The position numbers were made by a program, and so were the translations under genes. Positions 41,803-50,618 of a stretch of DNA of 64,000 nt are shown here, piece after piece. The notes beneath the pieces are model-generated. The model was not told the origin of the DNA, did no database searches, and saw only the letters and a list, made by a program, of their open reading frames with translations. How positions within the stretch are numbered: the stretch's first letter is position 1; every line of letters starts with the position of its first letter. This stretch comes from G965215225 sp965215225 (GTDB lineage Bacteria; Pseudomonadota; Gammaproteobacteria; CBDBNL01; JAAOII01), in contig OZ244039.1 of assembly GCA_965215225.1 (NCBI GenBank), positions 1,054,001 through 1,118,000 on the forward strand. Reading direction: 5' to 3'.

Positions 41803-44112
41803 ATGCCTCCTTTTATACCCCCTCACATTTGCAAGATAAGACGGTTTCTCTTCTTCTTAGTTGCGACTGGTTTCTTATCAGTTGTTCTTGTTGCTTGTGC
41901 TGGTGGTGGAGGCAGCTCTTCTAGCAGCGGAGGCAGCTCTTCTAGCAGCTCTCCTCGGATCTTTGAGGTGAATCTCACCTTTACTCCTATGAGTGGCGGT
42001 TTTCGTATAGCCAACCAATCGGACTTTGGCAATTTCATTTCTTTGAATATCACGGCAACCAGTGAAAACGGGTCGGTAGTAGAAGAAAGGAATATAAACA
42101 TAACCGAATTTGTTGATGACAGCTATTATGACTTTACCGGGCTAAACGACCAATCCGATTGGATGTTTATAATTAGAGGCATGCTTAGTGATGGCAGCCA
42201 ACAAGATGTGCGGATAGATTTTACTTGGCAAGAGAATCGTGAAGACCACACCAGCGGTGGCATTCGGGCAGGGCTGAATACAGATGGAGATGCGCGAGCG
42301 GATAGTGTGGATGAGGATGCTGACGGTGATGGAAGGGATGATATTGATGATAATTGCCCGCTAGTTGCAAATCCAGCTCAGACTAATACAGATCTTGCTG
42401 ATGATGGAGGAGATGCTTGTGATGGGGATGATGATAATGATGGATTGGATGATGTCGATGAGCCATCCGGGTGTGAATTAGATAGCGATTGCGATGATGA
42501 TGGATTGGATGACGGGGATGAGCCAGCTGGATGTGTCCTAGATAGCGATTGTGATGATGATGGAGCAAGGGATGGTGATGAAGAGGCTGGGTGTGTCCAA
42601 AATACCGATTGCGATACTGATGGGGTGGGAGATGGTATTGAGGCAAGGGGATGTGCCAGACTAAAAGATTGCGATAGTGATGGGGCAATGGATAGGACGG
42701 ACATAGATGACGATGGCGATGGTTTGATAGAGATAGCCAATGAGACCGAGTTGGATGCGGTGCGTCATCAACTGGATGGCACAGGAAGAAGGCTATTAGC
42801 GGGAGCGACGCTTAACCAAACTGGTTGCGGTGATGGCACTGATATCACTTCTTGTTCTGGCTATGAGCTGGTTGCGGATATAAGTCTTCTAAGCTATGCA
42901 AGTGCTGATGGCGGCAAAGGCTGGCTACCACTGGCTCATGATACGTCTCTTATTGGTCTATGTCAAGGGACTGCTTTCAGTGGGACTTTTGAAGGCAATG
43001 GCTGGACGATTAGTGATTTAAACATTAATCGCTCACGTGAGGATTGTGTGGGCTTGTTTGGTAATATAGCCGTAGATGCGACGATTCGTAATCTTACTAT
43101 TCATGCCGAGACAGTGATAGGTATTCATACTGTAGGCGGTCTGGTGGCGTGGGGTCAGAATGCTACAATTATTTCTTCTTCGGTTGTGGCAGCTGAGGTG
43201 AGCGGGCGTGATTTTGTAGGCGGTCTGGTTGGGGATGGCTTAGGTGCTAAGATTATTTCTTCTTCGGTTGTGGCAGCTGAGGTGAGCGGAAGTAATAATG
43301 TAGGCGGTTTGGTTGGGGATGGCACATCAGCTCAGATTCATTCTTCTTCGGTTGTGGCAGCTGATGTGAGTGGGGGTCAATCTGTAGGCGGTCTGGTGGG
43401 ACTGGGTAGGGGTGTTCGGATTTTTTCTTCTTCGGTTGTGTTGAATGAGGCGCAAGGGAATGGTAATAATGTAGGCGGTCTGGTGGGGCTGGGTAGTGGT
43501 GCTCGGATTTTTTCTTCTTCGGTTGTGGTAGGTGAGATGGATGGGCGTATTTCGGTAGGCGGTCTGGTGGGGAGTGGTCCATCTATTCGGATTTTTTCTT
43601 CTTCGGTTGTGGTGGATGAGATAAGCGGGGTTGGTGATCCAGCCGGTCTGGCAGGAGATTTTCGCAGCGGCAGGGTTGCTTATTCTTATGTGGTCTCAGG
43701 CAGTCGTACTAATATGCTAGTTGCGAGTGGAAGCGGGAATGGCAATGCTTCCTATTGGGACAGTGGGACTAGTGGTGTCACTAGTGGCAACCATGGTCAA
43801 CCTAAGACCAGCAATGAACTTCGCATGCCGACTGACTATGCAGCTATTTATGCCAATTGGACCAAGGATATGGATATATTTGGTGATGAGGACGAGCCAT
43901 TGGCGGTCTGGTGTGATAAGGATAATAGCGGGAACATAACAGCAGGTGAAAGAACCGATGAAAATCGCATCTGGGACTTCGGCACTTCAAGTCAGTATCC
44001 CGCCATTCGCTGCACTCCGATAGGTCCTGATGAATGGCGTGACTGGTGGTCTTTGGATGGGAGTGGCGACCCTGCAATAAACCAGGCGCGTTTAGACGCG
44101 CTACTTCCCTAG
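41803..44112 (+). CDS. GLUG-repeat surface lipoprotein C (paralogue 3 of 3)
   Basis: The 769-residue protein has a leader ending VVLVAC (cysteine 32), a Gly/Ser run with two copies of GGSSSSS, the shared beta-rich module (SDFGNFISLNITATS), a cysteine- and Asp-rich calcium-loop block with five near repeats of the pattern GCVLDSDCDDDG, the GTFEGNGWTISDLNI segment and seven or so VGGLVGxGxxAxIxSSSVVAAEVSG units. The C-terminus has YWDSGTSG, NELRMPTDYAAIYANW and FGTSSQYPAIRC. Compared with A and B the calcium-loop block is more regular and the GLUG block shorter. Same inferred role as the others. Confidence 0.86.
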   Translation: MPPFIPPHICKIRRFLFFLVATGFLSVVLVACAGGGGSSSSSGGSSSSSSPRIFEVNLTFTPMSGGFRIANQSDFGNFISLNITATSENGSVVEERNINITEFVDDSYYDFTGLNDQSDWMFIIRGMLSDGSQQDVRIDFTWQENREDHTSGGIRAGLNTDGDARADSVDEDADGDGRDDIDDNCPLVANPAQTNTDLADDGGDACDGDDDNDGLDDVDEPSGCELDSDCDDDGLDDGDEPAGCVLDSDCDDDGARDGDEEAGCVQNTDCDTDGVGDGIEARGCARLKDCDSDGAMDRTDIDDDGDGLIEIANETELDAVRHQLDGTGRRLLAGATLNQTGCGDGTDITSCSGYELVADISLLSYASADGGKGWLPLAHDTSLIGLCQGTAFSGTFEGNGWTISDLNINRSREDCVGLFGNIAVDATIRNLTIHAETVIGIHTVGGLVAWGQNATIISSSVVAAEVSGRDFVGGLVGDGLGAKIISSSVVAAEVSGSNNVGGLVGDGTSAQIHSSSVVAADVSGGQSVGGLVGLGRGVRIFSSSVVLNEAQGNGNNVGGLVGLGSGARIFSSSVVVGEMDGRISVGGLVGSGPSIRIFSSSVVVDEISGVGDPAGLAGDFRSGRVAYSYVVSGSRTNMLVASGSGNGNASYWDSGTSGVTSGNHGQPKTSNELRMPTDYAAIYANWTKDMDIFGDEDEPLAVWCDKDNSGNITAGERTDENRIWDFGTSSQYPAIRCTPIGPDEWRDWWSLDGSGDPAINQARLDALLP

Positions 44113-44325
44113 CTTCAACCGAACAGAACAACTCAACTAACTCGGCTTAGATGAGGCGTTGAAGAATTCAGTTATCAAATTTCATATCCTTTCATATCCT
44201 ATCCAACTACTAGCCTTTCTGCATTACAATAGCCTCATTTGATAGGAATCCCAATGGGGCAAAATTTGCCTTCCACATATTCCACATATACATATATAAG
44301 AGTTCTCTTTTAAGATTTGATAAGA

Positions 44326-45588
44326 ATGTTAATAGTGCAGAAATATGGCGGCACTTCGATAGGCTCGGTAGAGAGGTTGAATGCGGTCGCCAACAATATC
44401 AAGCGATTCACCGAAGAAGGTCATAGCCTTCTGGTAGTGGTATCTGCCATGGGTAAGCAGACAGATGAGCTGGTCGAGCTTGCTTATCAACTCAGCCCAA
44501 GCCCAAGTCGGCGAGAGATGGATGTGCTGCTCTCTTGTGGCGAGCAAACCAGTATGGCACTACTCAGTATGGCGCTCCATCATCGCCATATTGCCGCTCA
44601 TTCTTATTCTGGTTGGCAAGTGCCTATTCACACCGATGACTTTCATACCAAGGCGCGCATCACTCAGATAGAGACTCGGCGAATAAAGAAAGATATAGCG
44701 AATCGCTATGTAGTAGTAGTAGCGGGTTTTCAGGGGGTCAATGACAAGCAAGAGGTCACCACCCTAGGAAGAGGTGGCTCTGATACTACGGCGGTAGCCT
44801 TAGCGGTTAGGTTTGGTGCTGATGAATGTCAGATTTATACCGATGTGGATGGCATCTATACTACCGACCCGCGCATTGAACCCAAAGCGAGGATGTTGAG
44901 TAAAATTACTTTGGAGGAAATGGTTGAATTGGCAGGCTTAGGCTCACAGGTGCTGCAAACCCGCGCCGTTCGGTTGGCAGGCAAGCACAATGTTCCGCTG
45001 CGAGTTCTGTCTAGTTTTAAGAATAATGGGTCCAATGATGGAACCCTAGTTGTAAAGAAAGGAGACGAGAAAATGGAAGAAACAGTTGTATCTGGCATAG
45101 CCCACAATCGCGATGAGGCAAAGATTACCATCACGGATGTGCCGGATAGACCAGGAATCGCCGCTCAGATACTAGAAAAGATAGGCGAGGACAAGATAGA
45201 GGTAGATATGATAGTTCAAAATGTGAGCACCAACAATACTGCCGATTTCACTTTCACTGTCCATCGCCGTGATTATAAAAGAGCAAAGCAGCTGATTCAA
45301 GAGTTGATCTCTGAATTAGGAACTGCAAAGGTGAATGGCGATAATACCATAGTTAAGGTGTCTGTGGTTGGCTTGGGAATGAGATCCCATTCTGGAGTGG
45401 CGGCCAAGATGTTCCAGGCTCTCGCCAGGGAAAATATCAATATTCAGATCATCTCCACTTCTGAGATACGCATATCCATTATCATAGAAGAGCGCTATTT
45501 GGAGTTGGCGGTTCGTTGTCTGCATAAGGAGTTCGGTCTTGATAAGCGGCCGAGTCAGAAGCGTAAAAGCAGAGCCAAGGCCAAATGA
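44326..45588 (+). CDS. lysC: Aspartokinase
   Basis: LysC phosphorylates aspartate, the entry to lysine, threonine and methionine. The 420-residue protein has the kinase domain (VQKYGGTSIGS at the start, TTLGRGGSDTTAVALA) and two C-terminal ACT domains (about residues 265-405) for feedback control. I start it at ATG 44326, which gives the family's MLIVQKYGG; a TTG at 44317 adds three residues without support. It overlaps pgk by four bases. With hom and metZ it supplies the aspartate-family pathway. No lysine riboswitch is evident in the 200 bases upstream. Confidence 0.95.
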   Translation: MLIVQKYGGTSIGSVERLNAVANNIKRFTEEGHSLLVVVSAMGKQTDELVELAYQLSPSPSRREMDVLLSCGEQTSMALLSMALHHRHIAAHSYSGWQVPIHTDDFHTKARITQIETRRIKKDIANRYVVVVAGFQGVNDKQEVTTLGRGGSDTTAVALAVRFGADECQIYTDVDGIYTTDPRIEPKARMLSKITLEEMVELAGLGSQVLQTRAVRLAGKHNVPLRVLSSFKNNGSNDGTLVVKKGDEKMEETVVSGIAHNRDEAKITITDVPDRPGIAAQILEKIGEDKIEVDMIVQNVSTNNTADFTFTVHRRDYKRAKQLIQELISELGTAKVNGDNTIVKVSVVGLGMRSHSGVAAKMFQALARENINIQIISTSEIRISIIIEERYLELAVRCLHKEFGLDKRPSQKRKSRAKAK

Positions 45589-46751
45589 AATTTATCACTG
45601 ATGTGGACATGGCTGCCAAGCGAGTGCTGATGCGGCTTGACTTAAATGTTCCTCTTAAGGATGGCAAGATTGAGGATGATACCCGTATTCGCGCTAGTCT
45701 GCCTAGTTGTAGAGCCGTGCTGGCAAGAGGAGCCAGCCAGCTGATACTGATGTCTCATCTTGGTCGCCCTAAGAGCTCGGCTGATAGCCAGTTTTCGTTG
45801 GCTCCAGTCGCTGCTCATATGGAAAGTCTGCTCGGCTCAGCCGTTTCTTTTGTTCCAAATTTGCCGCATACAAAGGAGGAGCTTCCTGATAACAAGATTG
45901 TCCTATTGGAGAACACCCGTTTTTGGCCGGGCGAGACACAGAATGACGACCAGCTGGCAAGGCAACTTGCTTCTTTGGCCGATGTGTTTGTTATGGATGC
46001 TTTTGCCAGTTCTCATCGCGCTCATGCTTCTACCTATGGGGTGGCACGACAGCTTCCTATTCGTTGTTGCGGCTTACTTGTTCAACGGGAATTAGAGGCG
46101 CTCAATCGAGCCCTGGCGGATCCAGTCAGACCTGTGTTGGTAATCCTAGGCGGCGCCAAGGTGAGTGATAAATTGCCCCTCCTAGAGACCCTGATTAACT
46201 TGACCGATAGTATCATCTTAGGCGGGGGCATTGTCAATACCTTCTTAGCTGCCAGCGGGGTGCAGGTAGGCAAGTCTCTCTATGAACCAGCCCTTATTGA
46301 GACAGCAAGAAGGCTGATGTCCGAAATATATATATCATTACCTCAGGATGTGGCTGTAGCTCCTAGTTTGGCTGCTGAGACAAGAACAGAGAAAAGAATT
46401 GAACATGTAAATGAAGAGGATATGATACTGGATATAGGGGGGATTACTGTCGGAGACTATGGTCGCTTGATTGAAAAAGCAAAGACTATTATTTGGAATG
46501 GTCCCTTGGGCGTCTTTGAGAAGGCTCCTTTTGCCGCTGGCACTGAGGCGCTTGCCAAGGCTATTGCGAGTTCCCCCGCCTTTACTTTGGCTGGGGGCGG
46601 AGATACCATAGCGGCGATTAACCGCTTCATAGATCCAAACCGGATAGGCTATATATCCACCGCGGGCGGCGCCTTTTTGGAATATGTTGAAAAGGGGCGG
46701 TTGCCTGCACTGGCTGTTTTGGAAGACACTGAACCGAATTTGCCCCGGTAG
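45585..46751 (+). CDS. pgk: Phosphoglycerate kinase
   Basis: Pgk makes ATP from 1,3-bisphosphoglycerate in glycolysis and works in reverse in gluconeogenesis. The 388 residues include the substrate-binding RLDLNVPLKDGKI, LMSHLGRPK, the hinge and the C-terminal LAGGGDTIAAI and STAGGAFLEYVE. Its ATG overlaps the lysC stop by four bases, an uncommon neighbour. Its last three codons and stop lie inside the 5' end of the tRNA-Arg gene (46742-46751), so the two products share bases. Confidence 0.96.
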   Translation: MKFITDVDMAAKRVLMRLDLNVPLKDGKIEDDTRIRASLPSCRAVLARGASQLILMSHLGRPKSSADSQFSLAPVAAHMESLLGSAVSFVPNLPHTKEELPDNKIVLLENTRFWPGETQNDDQLARQLASLADVFVMDAFASSHRAHASTYGVARQLPIRCCGLLVQRELEALNRALADPVRPVLVILGGAKVSDKLPLLETLINLTDSIILGGGIVNTFLAASGVQVGKSLYEPALIETARRLMSEIYISLPQDVAVAPSLAAETRTEKRIEHVNEEDMILDIGGITVGDYGRLIEKAKTIIWNGPLGVFEKAPFAAGTEALAKAIASSPAFTLAGGGDTIAAINRFIDPNRIGYISTAGGAFLEYVEKGRLPALAVLEDTEPNLPR

Positions 46752-46815
46752 CTCAGCAGGATAGAGCGACTCCCTCCTAAGGAGTAGGTCGGGTGTTCGA
46801 ATCATCCCCGGGGCG
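46742..46815 (+). tRNA. tRNA-Arg (anticodon CCT)
   Basis: Acceptor GCCCCGG pairs with CCGGGGC, D arm GCTC/GAGC, anticodon stem ACTCC/GGAGT with loop CTCCTAA placing CCT at 46776-46778, T arm GGGTG-TTCGAAT-CATCC, discriminator G. CCA is not encoded. The first ten bases are also the end of pgk, including its TAG stop, so transcripts must be processed at that point to make the tRNA 5' end. Confidence 0.95.
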
Positions 46816-46838
46816 TTTGACTTGGTTAAAATAGACCT

Positions 46839-47975
46839 ATGCGACTTTTGCCGTTAATTGCTTTTCTACCCCTTCTGGCATATGGGTTTGACCTCTCGCC
46901 ATCATTGAAAGTGAGACCAGATGTCAGCTCATTTGCCTATATGTCGGTGGATCCACATACCGGAAGTGAGATAATATCCTCCCAAGCGGATATTCCTCTG
47001 CCGCCAGCTAGTTTGACCAAGGTGATGACTGCTTATGTGGTGGCAGAGAAGCTAAGGGCAAAGGAGCTAGACCTCTTAGATGAGGTGGAGGTTTCAGCTG
47101 CTATCTTGGCAACCGAAGGCTCTAAGATGTTTCTCCAGCCAAACCGTTTGGTTACCTTAGATCAGCTGCTTTTCGGTCTTATTGTGCTTTCCGCCAATGA
47201 TGCTGCCATTACCATCGCTCAGCATATAGCTGGCAGTGAAGAAAAGTTTGTTGAGCTAATGAATTATCACGCTCAGTCTCTGGGCATGCATGATTGCTAT
47301 TTTGCCAATAGCAGCGGTCTGCCTCACCCAGAAATGAAGTGCAGTCTTCGTAGCCTCATGCTATTGAGTTCAACATTAATTACCCAGCATCCCGCCTTCT
47401 ATCGGCGCTACTTTGCCACCAAAGAATATAGCTACAATAATATCTCTCAGCCCAGTAGCAATCGGCTGCTGTTCCACTTGCCAGAGGTTGATGGCATAAA
47501 GACCGGCTATACCACTGAATCCGACTACAATCTTTTGGCTTCAGCAGTGAGAGAAAAGCATCGTTTTGTCGTCGGTGTTTTAGGAGCAAAAACAGAAGAG
47601 CTGAGAAACTATGATGCGCAGAAACTACTGAACTATTCCTTTCTCTACTATAAGAGATATGTTCTATATCGCGCTGAGGAATCTATTAGTCGGGTCAAGC
47701 TATGGAAAGGCAAGCAGGCTACTGTTGGAATAGGGCTGGCAGAGGATCTGTATCTTACCTTACCCTATGTGGCGCGCCAAGGCTATAATACCGAGCTGAA
47801 TGTGCCAGCTGTTCTACGTGCGCCGATTACTAAGGGAGAAACCTTAGGAGAGATGCTATTGATCTATGATGGCAAAGAGCTGCTCCGCCGTCCCTTGATT
47901 GCACTTGAAGACGTAGAAGAAGCGGGTTTTATCACCAGTTTTGTTGATGAGCTACTTATTTTCTTAAGTCAGTGA
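46839..47975 (+). CDS. dacA: D-alanyl-D-alanine carboxypeptidase (PBP5/6-type)
   Basis: DacA trims the terminal D-Ala from peptidoglycan pentapeptides. The 378-residue protein has a short signal peptide (about residues 1-17), the catalytic SLTKVM (SxxK), SAND (SxN) and KTGYTTE (KTG) motifs, the PBP5 C-terminal beta domain and an amphipathic end for membrane attachment (FVDELLIFL). Order dacA-lipB-lipA is typical for the class. It begins 23 bases after the tRNA. Confidence 0.95.
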   Translation: MRLLPLIAFLPLLAYGFDLSPSLKVRPDVSSFAYMSVDPHTGSEIISSQADIPLPPASLTKVMTAYVVAEKLRAKELDLLDEVEVSAAILATEGSKMFLQPNRLVTLDQLLFGLIVLSANDAAITIAQHIAGSEEKFVELMNYHAQSLGMHDCYFANSSGLPHPEMKCSLRSLMLLSSTLITQHPAFYRRYFATKEYSYNNISQPSSNRLLFHLPEVDGIKTGYTTESDYNLLASAVREKHRFVVGVLGAKTEELRNYDAQKLLNYSFLYYKRYVLYRAEESISRVKLWKGKQATVGIGLAEDLYLTLPYVARQGYNTELNVPAVLRAPITKGETLGEMLLIYDGKELLRRPLIALEDVEEAGFITSFVDELLIFLSQ

Positions 47976-48024
47976 AGGCATATTGTTTATAGACCCATAA
48001 CCGTGATACAAATCATGACAAGCC

Positions 48025-48708
48025 ATGCAGCAGCAGATTAACAAGGAAAAGATCCATAGGATACAGGCTACTGACCTGAGAATCTGCGATAAGGGGATTA
48101 CCGAATATGTTGAACTATGGCAACAGATGCGCCAATGGGCGAGGACTCCTTCCCTTGGGGATATTGGCGATCAATGCTGGCTTACCAGCCATTATCCGGT
48201 CTTTACTATGGGACAACAAGCCAATGAGGGACATTTGCTTGCCAATCCCCATTCAATTCCTTTGGTGCATAGTGATAGAGGCGGTCAGATTACCTATCAT
48301 GGTCCTGGCCAGCTGATGTTCTATTTCCTTCTTGATTTGGCGCGCCGCCAACTGAGAGTCAAGGATCTCGTCTGGGTCATGGAAGAAGCGGTGATCTACT
48401 TTCTTGCCGGGCTAAACATTAAGGCTCACCGCCGCCAGAAGATGCCTGGTGTCTATATTAACCAAGAGAAGATAGCCTCCCTTGGCTTACGGATTACTAA
48501 AGGCAGATGCTATCATGGTATGAGCTTCAATCATCAACCAGATCTTGGCTATTTTGATTGCTTGCAAACTTGCGGTTATGAAGATCTAAGAGTTACTAGT
48601 TTGAGCCATCAAGGGTTTGAAATTAGTGAGGCTAGGATACAACAAGAGATACTGAATGGATTTTGTCGTCTGCTGTGCTACAATATTGTCTCTGATAGGT
48701 CTCTATGA
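48025..48708 (+). CDS. lipB: Octanoyl-[acyl-carrier-protein]:protein N-octanoyltransferase
   Basis: LipB transfers octanoate from ACP to lipoyl domains. The 227 residues have the conserved SDRGGQITYHGPGQLMFYF block, the catalytic lysine region EKIASLGLRI and the catalytic cysteine in the QTCGY segment. An N-terminal extension of about 15 residues before the conserved part is unsupported, but there is no better start. It overlaps lipA by four bases. Confidence 0.93.
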   Translation: MQQQINKEKIHRIQATDLRICDKGITEYVELWQQMRQWARTPSLGDIGDQCWLTSHYPVFTMGQQANEGHLLANPHSIPLVHSDRGGQITYHGPGQLMFYFLLDLARRQLRVKDLVWVMEEAVIYFLAGLNIKAHRRQKMPGVYINQEKIASLGLRITKGRCYHGMSFNHQPDLGYFDCLQTCGYEDLRVTSLSHQGFEISEARIQQEILNGFCRLLCYNIVSDRSL

Positions 48709-49676
48709 AATCACCGGATAAATACTATGGCGTGCCACGCACGGCAGGGGTTAAGATGAGTGTCGCCGAGAAGGTGGCGCGCATTCCTATTAAGGTCATC
48801 CCTACTGAGAACCCTCTTCCTAAGCCAGATTGGATAAGAGTGAGGTTAGAGGCCAATCCTCGGGTGGCAAGGATAAAGCATATGCTACGCGAATTGAAAC
48901 TGCATACAGTCTGTGAGGAGGCTTCCTGTCCCAATCTCAATGAATGCTTTGGCGGCGGCACGGCTACTTTTATGATTATGGGAGATATTTGCACTCGGCG
49001 CTGTCCTTTCTGTGATGTCGGCTATGGGCGGCCATCTCCCTTGGATAATAAGGAGCCCGAACATCTGGCTGAGGCGATTGCTCAGCTGGGGTTGAGCTAT
49101 GTGGTTATTACCTCAGTAGACAGAGACGATCTGAAGGATGGAGGGGCAGGGCACTTTGCCGCTTGTATTCGAGCCGTGCAACAGAAAACACCCCAGACTG
49201 AGATAGAGATACTAGTGCCGGATTTTCGTGGGCGAATGGATGTTGCCATCTCTTTGTTGGAAAGACAACCGCCCAGTGTATTCAATCACAATTTAGAGAC
49301 CATTCCCCGTCTTTACCGTCAGGTTCGACCTGGTTCTAATTATGCGGGTTCCTTGAAATTGCTAAAACTCTTTAAGCAAAGCAGACCAGATGTTCCAACC
49401 AAATCGGGGATTATGCTTGGCTTAGGTGAGAAGATGACAGAGGTGGAACAGGTCCTCTTTGACCTAAAGGAACATCAAGTAAATATGGTTACTCTCGGTC
49501 AGTATCTTCAACCAACCAGAAGTCATCTGCCAGTTAGCCGCTATGTCCCGCCAGCCGAATTTGACTACTATGCTAGCTTAGGAGAGGCAATGGGTTTTGC
49601 CAATGTGGCGAGCGGTCCCCTAGTGCGTTCTTCCTATCATGCCGATAAGCAACATAGGAAAGAGGCGGTAGCCTAG
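48705..49676 (+). CDS. lipA: Lipoyl synthase (radical SAM)
   Basis: LipA inserts two sulfurs into octanoyl groups to finish lipoate. The 323 residues carry both iron-sulfur motifs: the auxiliary cluster C-x4-C-x5-C in CEEASCPNLNEC and the radical SAM CTRRCPFCDV, plus the C-terminal RSSYHAD with the conserved serine. Overlap with lipB shows coupling. The start adds a moderately long N-terminus (SPDKYYGVPRTAG) as in other gammaproteobacteria. Confidence 0.96.
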   Translation: MKSPDKYYGVPRTAGVKMSVAEKVARIPIKVIPTENPLPKPDWIRVRLEANPRVARIKHMLRELKLHTVCEEASCPNLNECFGGGTATFMIMGDICTRRCPFCDVGYGRPSPLDNKEPEHLAEAIAQLGLSYVVITSVDRDDLKDGGAGHFAACIRAVQQKTPQTEIEILVPDFRGRMDVAISLLERQPPSVFNHNLETIPRLYRQVRPGSNYAGSLKLLKLFKQSRPDVPTKSGIMLGLGEKMTEVEQVLFDLKEHQVNMVTLGQYLQPTRSHLPVSRYVPPAEFDYYASLGEAMGFANVASGPLVRSSYHADKQHRKEAVA

Positions 49677-49820
49677 TGCCTAGCCATATCTTTCTTCCTG
49701 CTACCATATACCACCATAAAGGTCAATGTCCTCTCAACTAGCTGCGCTTCTCTTCTCCTCTCTTTTTTCTCATCTTTTTCTTTTCCCCTTCTTTTTCTTG
49801 TTCTACTATTTCTAGCATAG

Positions 49821-50618
49821 ATGACATCTTCAATAGATTGGCAGGGAGTTCCTGCCGCCCTATGGAGAGCAAATAGCTGCTCCTTTCATCCTATCAAACG
49901 GCTAGACGAGGTTTCCCTTGATGATCTGATTGCCATTGATGAGCAGAAGCGCCAGCTATTGGAGAATACCAATTTACTATTACAGGGCAAGGAGGCAGAA
50001 CATAGTTTGCTATGGGGAGCAAGAGGCACAGGCAAGTCCAGCTTAGTAAAGGCTGTCTTTTGCCATTTCAAAGCCAATGGGCTTCGTATCATTGAGCTAA
50101 GGCGCGAGGATATGGTCTTCTTGCCAGAGATAGTGGCAAGGATAGAAGACCAACCATTTAAGTTCATTGTCTTTTGTGATGATCTGGTCTTTAATAAGGA
50201 TACTAAGGAATATCGTTCTCTTAGAGTCTTCCTTCAAGGCTCTGTCGGCTTGCCACCGCCAAACATGCTCATCTATGCCACCACTAACCTGCGCTATATC
50301 CTTCCCCAAGATATGAGGGAAAATCAACAGGTCAGGATTCACAATCTGGATCCTCAATATAGCCAAAAGACCGAAGATAGCCTTGCTCTGGCTGATAGGT
50401 TTGGTCTATGGCTTAGCTTCTATCCCCCCAGCAAAGAGAACTATCTAAAAAAGATAGAGAATGAACTTATGAAAGAAGTGGCCAAGAAGGACCTCCCCGC
50501 TTTAAGAGAACAAGCCCTAGCTTTCGCCCGCCTGCGCGCCACTCGCAACTATCGCACCGCCGAGCAGTTTATCCGTAAGGTCAGGGCGAGCGCTCTCACC
50601 TCATCTTTCAACAAATAA
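49821..50618 (+). CDS. DUF815-family AAA-type ATPase
   Basis: A 265-residue P-loop ATPase of the DUF815 type: Walker A GARGTGKSS near residue 70, Walker B FIVFCDDLVF near 115, and the family segments LDDLIAIDEQKRQLLENT and MLIYATTNLRYILP. Its biological role is not established. The 144 bases before it are pyrimidine-rich with CTTTTTCTTT runs and no clear promoter. Its last 11 bases overlap the 3' end of the convergent methyltransferase gene. Confidence 0.88.
   Translation: MTSSIDWQGVPAALWRANSCSFHPIKRLDEVSLDDLIAIDEQKRQLLENTNLLLQGKEAEHSLLWGARGTGKSSLVKAVFCHFKANGLRIIELRREDMVFLPEIVARIEDQPFKFIVFCDDLVFNKDTKEYRSLRVFLQGSVGLPPPNMLIYATTNLRYILPQDMRENQQVRIHNLDPQYSQKTEDSLALADRFGLWLSFYPPSKENYLKKIENELMKEVAKKDLPALREQALAFARLRATRNYRTAEQFIRKVRASALTSSFNK

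Noticed and set aside
44113..44325. A lysine riboswitch before lysC
   Set aside because: The region is only 213 bases and AT-rich, without the long paired arms and conserved blocks expected.
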